A stretch of DNA of 9,115 nucleotides from an uncultured Nitrospinaceae bacterium (GTDB taxonomy: Bacteria; Nitrospinota; Nitrospinia; Nitrospinales; VA-1), in assembly GCA_913043155.1 (NCBI GenBank), contig CAJWLY010000050.1:1-9115 (forward strand), in the 5' to 3' direction. Shown piece by piece: positions 4,145 through 9,115 of this stretch. The translations under genes and the position numbers were made by a program. How positions within the stretch are numbered: the stretch's first letter is position 1; each line of letters opens with the position of its first letter. Under the pieces are notes generated by a model that was not told where the DNA came from, searched no databases, and saw nothing but the letters and a program-made list of their open reading frames with translations.

Positions 4145-6826
4145 ATGACTGATCCAGAAGAAACAAAACCTGAAGAAGAAAACCCCAAGGACGAAGACAA
4201 GCCTTTCGTTGACGAAGAAACTTCCTACAGCTTCCTTTTCTTTGTCGTGTCCGGAGCGCTCCTGTTCGTCACTCTGTGGTCGTTCTGGGATGACGAGTTC
4301 ACCCGGCGCGGATACAAAAAACATCAGGGAGAATATTTCAAAACCCAGTATGCGCGGGCTGAGAATGATTGGCGGGCGATCGATAAGAAAATAGCCGCTA
4401 AAGAGAAGGAACTGCAGAACAGTCTGGATCAGGTAGAAAATAGTTTGGATGACTCGGATAACTACCAAAATTTACTCGACGAGGTTCGGGAGGCGGGAAT
4501 CCGTCTGGGGGAGGTAGAAGAAGAAAAGAAATTTGCCGCAAGCCATTTGGATGAGGCCTACTATTACTACAAGAAGGCGATGCACGAAGGTGAAAACTTT
4601 GACGTGCAAAAGGCAAAAGTCCAGAGAATTGAAGGAGAAGTCAAGCAGTTTGACCCCATCATTGCCGAAAAAAAACAGGTTGTAGAGGAAGCCGAGAACA
4701 AACTACTTGTCCTGAAGGTTAAGCGGGATCAGCTCGACAAGGAATTACGCGACCTCACCCGGGACCGGGAAACTACAGAGCGGACCATGGATTTTTATAA
4801 ACCGTTTCCGTTCATTTGGAGGCCTTCTGCCGTCGAACAGACCGTCATCCTAGGTTCTGTCAGGAACAGTTTTTCGGAGATCACTTACAAGGTCGACCGC
4901 TGCATGACCTGCCACATCTCCTACAAGGATCCTTATTACGAAAAACACAAGAAACCGCTCAAGACCCATCCCAACCTGGACATCCTGATCAAGAAGCACC
5001 CGCCGGAACGAACCGGATGCACCTGGTGTCACCTGGGGCAGGGAACGGTGACCGCACCGGCTGATCACGCCCATGGATCGCACCATGAGACGGACCAGAC
5101 CACGGAAATCAATGAGCCAATTCTTCGCGGCGATTTCATGCAGGCCACCTGTCGCAACTGTCACGCTGAAGTGGTGGACCTCGAGGGGGCGCCCGTACTG
5201 TCCAAGGGAAAACGCCTGTTCATGAAGCTCGGGTGTCCCGGTTGCCATCTGGCCGAAGGCTATGCCGACGAACAAAAGGTGGCTCCCCGACTGAACCGGA
5301 TTGCCGCCAAGGTCGACCCCAGCTGGTTTTACCGGTGGGTAAAAAAACCTAAGGATTACCTGCCTAAAACGAGGATGCCCGATTTTGGGTTCAACGACAA
5401 GGACGCCTTTGGGGTGGTCGCTTACCTTATGGCCTCTTCAGATAGGGGGTATGAACTTCCGGAGAAATACGAGTCGGGCGACTCTGGTAATGGAAAAAAA
5501 CTTTTTGAAAGCGTTGGCTGCCTGGCCTGCCACGAGCTGGACGGACAGGGAGAGGTGTTCGGTCCGGATCTGAGCCGTATCGCCAGCAAGGTCAGTGGGG
5601 ATTGGCTGGTGAGCTGGTTGAATAGCCCCAGGGCCTACAATCACAAAAGCCGCATGCCTGACCTCAGACTATCGCGGGATGAAGCTTCGGACATCACAGC
5701 CTATCTTTTAGAGCACGGGGAAAAGAAAGTTATTCCTGGGATCGAAAAGGCGATCAACAATCCGGAGTTGATCGCGTATGGGGAAAAGGTGGTCCGTCGC
5801 CGGGGCTGCTTTGCCTGTCACGATATCAACGGGATGGAAAAAGAGGGTCGCATAGGACCCGAGCTTTCCGCATTCGGACGCAAGATGATCTTGGAGTTGG
5901 AATTTGGTGATACACATATTCCGCATACCTGGGAGTCGTGGGTGCGGACCAAGTTGCATAAGCCCGACTCGTTTCGCACAGAGCGCGTTCTGGACAAGAT
6001 GCCTAATTTTCATCTGTCTGATGACGATATTAATGCACTCGTCGTTCTTCTACGCGGATTTAACGGCACGAAAATTCCCGAGCAGTACAGAAGGGTAGTG
6101 TCCGAAAAGGATAGAATCCTCGAAAAAGGGCGCCGCCTGATTACCAAGTACAACTGCAGGGGTTGCCACCATGTTGAAGGTGAGGGTGGGGTCATTCAAA
6201 AATATATCAAAAAGACCGCGCTCTATCCTCCGCCGCTTGAGCTGAAGGATTACCATGTTGGTGAACGGATCAAGGGGTCCTGGCTCTTCTCGTTTTTGAA
6301 AAATCCGACGCCGGTGAGGACCTGGGTAAAAGTTCGTATGCCGACTTTCTCCTTGACCGACAAGGATGTCCGTGACCTGACCGCTTACTTTGAGGCTCTT
6401 TCCCCGGCGGAGATCAAATATGAGGCAGGGATCAATACCCAAAAGCAAACGGAGCATATCGAAGCCGGTGTCAAGATCGTTAACTATATGGATTGCGGAA
6501 ACTGTCATGATGATGGTGAAAAAGGAATCGATTTTTCTATTGCCGGGGACAGATTGCGACAGAACTGGATACCAAATTGGTTGAAGAACACGCGCGATCT
6601 GATCCCATGGACGAAGATGCCGTCGCATTGGGACAGGAAGGGCGAGGAGTTCGTCGTCAAGAAAAAATTTAGTGAACTCAAGACCGCCGGGTCAGTAGAT
6701 GATCAGGTACGTGCCATCAGTGATTTCCTTGTTTCCTATAACGTGGCCGAATTTGATGGGACGTTGAGCCTTGGCGATTCTGAGGGTGGTGAAGAAGGTG
6801 AGGAGGACGAGGAGGAGGACGAATAA
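4145..6826 (+). CDS. Membrane-anchored octaheme cytochrome c with coiled-coil stalk, bc-complex subunit
   Basis: An 893-residue protein that takes the place of cytochrome c1 or f as electron acceptor from the Rieske subunit. Eight CxxCH sites start at residues 253, 292, 336, 364, 459, 555, 671 and 784. Order: acidic N-terminal tail; one membrane helix (28-48) acting as uncleaved anchor; a long charged coiled coil (about 62-225); a triheme module (about 225-345) with a His-rich linker (DHAHGSHH) between hemes 2 and 3; then five tandem class I-type cytochrome c domains, one heme each. Each of these has a downstream (R/K)MP motif (Met411, 504, 619, 732, 825) as the likely distal ligand. The tail is almost entirely Glu/Asp. 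Heme chemistry requires the C-terminal part to be periplasmic, although basic residues after the helix (RRGYKK) and an acidic N-terminus do not follow the positive-inside rule well. It is the last gene of the tight operon and has only a weak GGAA before its ATG. The heme count is direct; the role is inferred from gene order. Confidence 0.92.
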   Translation: MTDPEETKPEEENPKDEDKPFVDEETSYSFLFFVVSGALLFVTLWSFWDDEFTRRGYKKHQGEYFKTQYARAENDWRAIDKKIAAKEKELQNSLDQVENSLDDSDNYQNLLDEVREAGIRLGEVEEEKKFAASHLDEAYYYYKKAMHEGENFDVQKAKVQRIEGEVKQFDPIIAEKKQVVEEAENKLLVLKVKRDQLDKELRDLTRDRETTERTMDFYKPFPFIWRPSAVEQTVILGSVRNSFSEITYKVDRCMTCHISYKDPYYEKHKKPLKTHPNLDILIKKHPPERTGCTWCHLGQGTVTAPADHAHGSHHETDQTTEINEPILRGDFMQATCRNCHAEVVDLEGAPVLSKGKRLFMKLGCPGCHLAEGYADEQKVAPRLNRIAAKVDPSWFYRWVKKPKDYLPKTRMPDFGFNDKDAFGVVAYLMASSDRGYELPEKYESGDSGNGKKLFESVGCLACHELDGQGEVFGPDLSRIASKVSGDWLVSWLNSPRAYNHKSRMPDLRLSRDEASDITAYLLEHGEKKVIPGIEKAINNPELIAYGEKVVRRRGCFACHDINGMEKEGRIGPELSAFGRKMILELEFGDTHIPHTWESWVRTKLHKPDSFRTERVLDKMPNFHLSDDDINALVVLLRGFNGTKIPEQYRRVVSEKDRILEKGRRLITKYNCRGCHHVEGEGGVIQKYIKKTALYPPPLELKDYHVGERIKGSWLFSFLKNPTPVRTWVKVRMPTFSLTDKDVRDLTAYFEALSPAEIKYEAGINTQKQTEHIEAGVKIVNYMDCGNCHDDGEKGIDFSIAGDRLRQNWIPNWLKNTRDLIPWTKMPSHWDRKGEEFVVKKKFSELKTAGSVDDQVRAISDFLVSYNVAEFDGTLSLGDSEGGEEGEEDEEEDE

Positions 6827-6929
6827 AGCCTCCTATTGCCAGTGATTTTTAATGCATCCATTTAAATTTAAGTTAGTTTAGTATTAATTAATCTATCAAC
6901 TTTTTCTTTGATTTACTCAGGGTGTTTCC

Positions 6930-7112
6930 ATGGAAAGCACAGCGTTAGAAAATTTTCTTTTGATTGCGACCAAACCCGATAACATTCCGATTGGGGCTAT
7001 GCTGGTTTTTGTCGGGTTCGTTTTCTGGATTGCCATCAAGCAAATGGTCAAAAACGACCGGCTGATCAAAGCGGGCAAGAAGGAAAAAATATGGGACGAA
7101 ATGATTAAATAG
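6930..7112 (+). CDS. Small single-helix membrane protein, possible complex accessory subunit
   Basis: A 60-residue protein with a short N-terminal segment (MESTALENFLLIATKPDNIP), one membrane helix (about residues 20-36, GAMLVFVGFVFWIAIKQ) and a basic C-terminal tail (KNDRLIKAGKKEK), which the positive-inside rule places in the cytoplasm. CAGGG ends 7 bases before the ATG. The stop codon shares its last base with the GTG start of the next gene, suggesting coupled translation of the pair. It lies 103 bases after the octaheme gene in an AT-rich gap with no clear terminator. I believe similar TxPDNIPI-type small proteins occur near bc-type complexes in other phyla, but that is memory and not checked. 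Function unknown; a small stabilising subunit is a reasonable guess. Confidence 0.7.
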   Translation: MESTALENFLLIATKPDNIPIGAMLVFVGFVFWIAIKQMVKNDRLIKAGKKEKIWDEMIK

Positions 7113-7609
7113 TGGGCATTTTTGTCATTACAGGCGTTGCCTTTGTTATCGGGATCATTCTGATAATGCTCCTTAAGAACACGTCTCCCCCCCCGCCCAA
7201 GGAGCAGATTCATTTTGATAGTCCTGAAGATATGCCTCTTTTCCTGCGCGATCAGGAAGCCTTCAAGCAGAAGTGTCTCGATTTCCTCTATAAGTTCAAT
7301 CTAGACTACCGCCATTCCATCTGGGCCAACGACAACGAGTTGGAAATCGCCATGGACGATGAAACCCCCGTGGTGGGGGGTACCTACCTGGCCCTGTGTA
7401 TTATCAATCCGCCAAACAACACCGTTGACGCGATCAAGGTGAAGGGGTTTCTGGATACGGTTAAGGGGGAGGGGGCTTCAAGAGGTATCATCATCACTAC
7501 CGGGTATTTCACTGATGCTGCGATCCGATCGATTGACGAGGAACCCGTCGAATTGGTCAATGTGGTGAACTTTATTACCTATCTTAAAAAATTTGAGATT
7601 TACAGTTAA
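7112..7609 (+). CDS. Membrane-anchored protein with Mrr-like, apparently inactive nuclease-fold domain
   Basis: A 165-residue protein starting at GTG in the junction TAGTG shared with the previous gene. Residues 2-22 form one membrane helix, followed by a Lys and Pro-rich linker (KNTSPPPPKEQ), so the rest is probably cytoplasmic. The C-terminal half has the pattern of the Mrr-type restriction endonuclease-like fold: a strand GGTYLALCII (about 89-98), a helix ending KGEGASRG, a strand and turn IIITTGYFTDAA (126-137), then EPVELVNVVNFITYLKK. In active Mrr-type domains the first of these strands carries a Q-x-K motif. Here the matching place is Leu95-Cys96-Ile97, with no Lys, so nuclease activity is unlikely. 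The assignment is by pattern recognition and could be tested by profile or structure comparison. Its place after the respiratory operon suggests a regulatory, assembly or scaffold role, which is inference. Confidence 0.72.
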   Translation: MGIFVITGVAFVIGIILIMLLKNTSPPPPKEQIHFDSPEDMPLFLRDQEAFKQKCLDFLYKFNLDYRHSIWANDNELEIAMDDETPVVGGTYLALCIINPPNNTVDAIKVKGFLDTVKGEGASRGIIITTGYFTDAAIRSIDEEPVELVNVVNFITYLKKFEIYS

Positions 7610-7686
7610 GTTGTCTCCTTCCGATGCTGCAATAGCTTTGGCCAGTAATTACCACCATATCTCTGTACAAAAAAATACTTAGATTT

Positions 7687-7706
7687 CATAGGCTCAATTC
7701 CCTATG
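7687..7706 (+). repeat. Inverted repeat just upstream of metF
   Basis: CATAGG (7687-7692) and CCTATG (7701-7706) are perfect inverted repeats with an 8-base spacer, ending 14 bases before the metF ATG. It occupies the place where a ribosome binding site would be expected, and no Shine-Dalgarno sequence is visible there. It could be an operator or a small mRNA hairpin. Short enough to arise by chance. Confidence 0.3.
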
Positions 7707-7720
7707 TTAATATTGTTTTT

Positions 7721-8626
7721 ATGAAAATTAGTGAAATTCTGAAACGGGTTTGTCCGGCTTTTTCTTTCGAGTTCTTCCCCCCAAAAGATGACGATGGATT
7801 TGACAAACTTTTTCAATCTATCGATCAGTTGAAACAGTGGAACCCTGCCTTCGTCTCCATGACCTATGGAGCGGGAGGAAGCACTCGCGCAAAAACCATT
7901 GATCTTGTCGGGCGAATCAAGGACGAAATCGGACTCGAGAGTATGGCCCACCTGACCTGTGTTGGGCACAGTACTGACGAAATCCGTTCGGTTCTCGGGG
8001 ATCTTAGAGATCGGGGAGTCGATAATGTTCTTGCCCTCAGAGGAGATCCGCCTCAGGGCAGGACTGATTTTGTGAAGCCTCAGAATGGATTTGGTCATGC
8101 ATCTGAGCTGGTCAGGTTTATCCGTGAAAATTTTTCGTTCTGCATTGGTGTGGCAGGTTATCCCGAGGGACATGTTGAATGCCCCGATAAGATGTTGGAT
8201 TTGGAACACCTTAAACGTAAAGTCGAGGCTGGGGCCGATTTTATAGTGACCCAGTTGTTTTTTGACAATCGGTTTTATTTTGATTTTGTTGATAGGCTAC
8301 GCGGTATGGGGATCGATGTTCCCATTATCCCCGGCATTATGCCGATTCTAAGTTTGAATCAGATTAAGCGATTTACTAAAATGTGCGGTGCAACAATTCC
8401 TGAGGATCTGATTTCCCGCTTGGAATCAGTGCAGGATGACCCGGAGGCAGTTCGCCAAATCGGTATCAAGCACGCCACCGCACAGTGCGAGAGGTTATTA
8501 CTGGAGGGTGCTCCAGGGATTCATTTCTATACCCTCAATCGGTCCCGTGCGACCTTGTCCGTTCTCGAGCATCTGAAAAATCTGACACTCGAGAATAAAA
8601 GCGTTCTACCTCCTCAAAAATTCTAG
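7721..8626 (+). CDS. metF: 5,10-methylenetetrahydrofolate reductase (MetF)
   Basis: A 301-residue cytoplasmic flavoenzyme, normal for bacterial MetF, that reduces 5,10-methylene-THF to 5-methyl-THF for methionine synthesis. It is a single TIM-barrel domain with the family motifs in order: FEFFPPK (16-22, Glu17 being the likely catalytic acid), SMTYGAGGS, AHLTC, LALRGDPP with Asp109 near the flavin, AGYPEGH, EAGADFIVTQLFFD, PGIMPI and the C-terminal GIHFYTLNRS. It has no C-terminal regulatory extension like that of the eukaryotic enzyme. The ATG is the first in frame that gives the complete N-terminal strand, but no Shine-Dalgarno sequence precedes it. The 111 bases upstream hold an inverted repeat and no sure promoter. 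There is no obvious link to the respiratory genes before it. The stop is 11 bases before the next gene's likely start. Confidence 0.96.
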   Translation: MKISEILKRVCPAFSFEFFPPKDDDGFDKLFQSIDQLKQWNPAFVSMTYGAGGSTRAKTIDLVGRIKDEIGLESMAHLTCVGHSTDEIRSVLGDLRDRGVDNVLALRGDPPQGRTDFVKPQNGFGHASELVRFIRENFSFCIGVAGYPEGHVECPDKMLDLEHLKRKVEAGADFIVTQLFFDNRFYFDFVDRLRGMGIDVPIIPGIMPILSLNQIKRFTKMCGATIPEDLISRLESVQDDPEAVRQIGIKHATAQCERLLLEGAPGIHFYTLNRSRATLSVLEHLKNLTLENKSVLPPQKF

Positions 8627-8637
8627 ATTCCTGTCCT

Positions 8638-9115
8638 GTGCGCACAATCTTTGCGAGTCTCTTATTAGCCAGCTTGATTTTTTGGACGGGGATTATCCGG
8701 TCGGAAGGTGCTTCCCCGTTCCGTGATTTACAAGAGGATATGGTTTCCATCCCATCTGGAAAATTCAAAATGGGATGCAACCGTTTCGGAGTCCAGCACG
8801 GTGCGCCGGAACACGGGGTCCACCTCGATGAGTTCATGATCGATATATTCGAAATCACCAACAAACGATTCGAGGAGGTGATACCGGAGCACAAGTTGCG
8901 GCGCAGCGTGCTCTCTGACTGCGATGATTGTCCTGTGACCAGGATCAGCTGGCACGAAGCGGCCGACTACTGTTACCTCATCGGGAAAACCTTACCAACC
9001 GAGGCCCAGTGGGAGAAAGCCGCTGGGGGAGATAATGGGTGTGATTTTCCTTGGGGGCCTGAATTTGATTCGGAATCCTCCCAAGCTCGAGGTGGATTGA
9101 AGTTGCGTGACAATG
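8638..9115 (+). CDS. Secreted formylglycine-generating-enzyme (SUMF1/FGE) family protein, N-terminal part
   Basis: The frame runs off the right edge with 159 codons visible. From residue 35 it shows the start of an FGE-sulfatase domain: MVSIPSGKFKMG, then FMIDIFEITNKRFEEV, then CPVTRISWHEAADYC, GKTLPTEAQWEKAAGG and FPWG. These are the standard N-terminal landmarks of the family, which includes true sulfatase-activating enzymes and many proteins of unknown role. The C-terminal region, which would hold the catalytic Cys pair of real FGE, is outside the window. I chose GTG at 8638 because it adds a good signal peptide (MRTIFASLLLASLIFWTGII, then SEGA as a possible cleavage site); the frame is closed upstream by TAA at 8596, inside the end of metF. 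The alternative is ATG 8740, which would give a cytoplasmic protein and begin at the domain edge. No Shine-Dalgarno sequence is clear for either. It probably shares a transcript with metF. Confidence 0.82.
   Translation, partial: MRTIFASLLLASLIFWTGIIRSEGASPFRDLQEDMVSIPSGKFKMGCNRFGVQHGAPEHGVHLDEFMIDIFEITNKRFEEVIPEHKLRRSVLSDCDDCPVTRISWHEAADYCYLIGKTLPTEAQWEKAAGGDNGCDFPWGPEFDSESSQARGGLKLRDN

Noticed and set aside
3541..4200. A 219-codon open frame on the minus strand.
   Set aside because: It lies wholly opposite the subunit IV gene and the start of the octaheme gene, its translation is His/Pro/Ser-rich with no recognisable domain, and the plus-strand genes explain the region.
6050..6628. A 192-codon open frame on the minus strand.
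   Set aside because: It is antisense to heme domains 4 and 5 of the octaheme cytochrome, with no recognisable domain and no ribosome site seen.
6827..6929. AT-rich gap that might hold a promoter or terminator.
   Set aside because: I could not find a convincing -35/-10 pair or a GC-rich stem followed by a T-tract.
7704..7724. A six-codon open frame ending in ATGA overlap with the metF start, a possible leader peptide.
   Set aside because: Too short, no ribosome site, and such overlaps arise easily by chance.
7694..8209. A 171-codon open frame on the minus strand.
   Set aside because: It is a shadow of metF; the plus-strand reading gives a complete, well conserved enzyme.
8535..8955. Two overlapping minus-strand open frames of 119 and 75 codons.
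   Set aside because: They are antisense to the end of metF and to the FGE-family domain, which is recognisable on the plus strand.
1..9115. Mobile elements, CRISPR arrays, tRNA or rRNA genes.
   Set aside because: No transposase, regularly spaced repeat, tRNA-like cloverleaf or rRNA signature was recognised on either strand.

Overview
The window looks like a chromosomal segment of a Gram-negative, respiring bacterium. All convincing genes are on the + strand. Its core (about 1856-6826) is a complete operon for a quinol:cytochrome c oxidoreductase of the Rieske/cytochrome b (bc/b6f) superfamily. The cytochrome b is split as in b6f: a four-helix b6-type subunit and a separate C-terminal 'subunit IV'. 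The usual cytochrome c1 or f is replaced by an 893-residue, membrane-anchored, coiled-coil-bearing octaheme cytochrome c. This architecture fits lineages such as Nitrospinota, Nitrospirota or Desulfobacterota. I favour a Nitrospinota-like organism, but the sequence alone does not settle it.

Layout. 1-230: C-terminal end of an unidentified polytopic membrane protein. 252-1610: a flavoprotein of the dihydrolipoamide dehydrogenase (LPD) family that has lost its second redox Cys, the catalytic His-Glu pair and the C-terminal FAD-contacting Asp. 1611-1855: a 245-bp gap with a sigma70-like promoter candidate and a small leader hairpin. 1856-2422 Rieske protein, 2487-3317 cytochrome b6-type subunit (TTG start), 3358-4113 subunit IV-like protein, 4145-6826 octaheme cytochrome c. 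6930-7112: a 60-residue single-helix protein, overlapping by one base a membrane-anchored protein (7112-7609) whose soluble domain resembles the Mrr-type PD-(D/E)xK nuclease fold without the catalytic lysine. 7721-8626: metF (methylenetetrahydrofolate reductase). 8638-9115: start of a secreted formylglycine-generating-enzyme (FGE/SUMF1)-family protein, cut by the window end.

How the genes work together. Quinol would be oxidised at the b6/subunit IV/Rieske site. One electron passes through the Rieske 2Fe-2S cluster into the octaheme periplasmic wire; the other passes across the membrane through two b hemes and probably a covalent heme c_n, because the b6 Cys is conserved at exactly the b6 spacing. 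The flanking degenerate LPD-like flavoprotein and the two small membrane proteins are candidate accessory or assembly factors; this is inferred from position only. metF and the FGE-like gene appear to be an unrelated downstream unit.

The least familiar parts are the octaheme subunit with its coiled-coil stalk, the catalytically stripped LPD-like protein, and the inactive Mrr-like membrane protein next to a respiratory complex.
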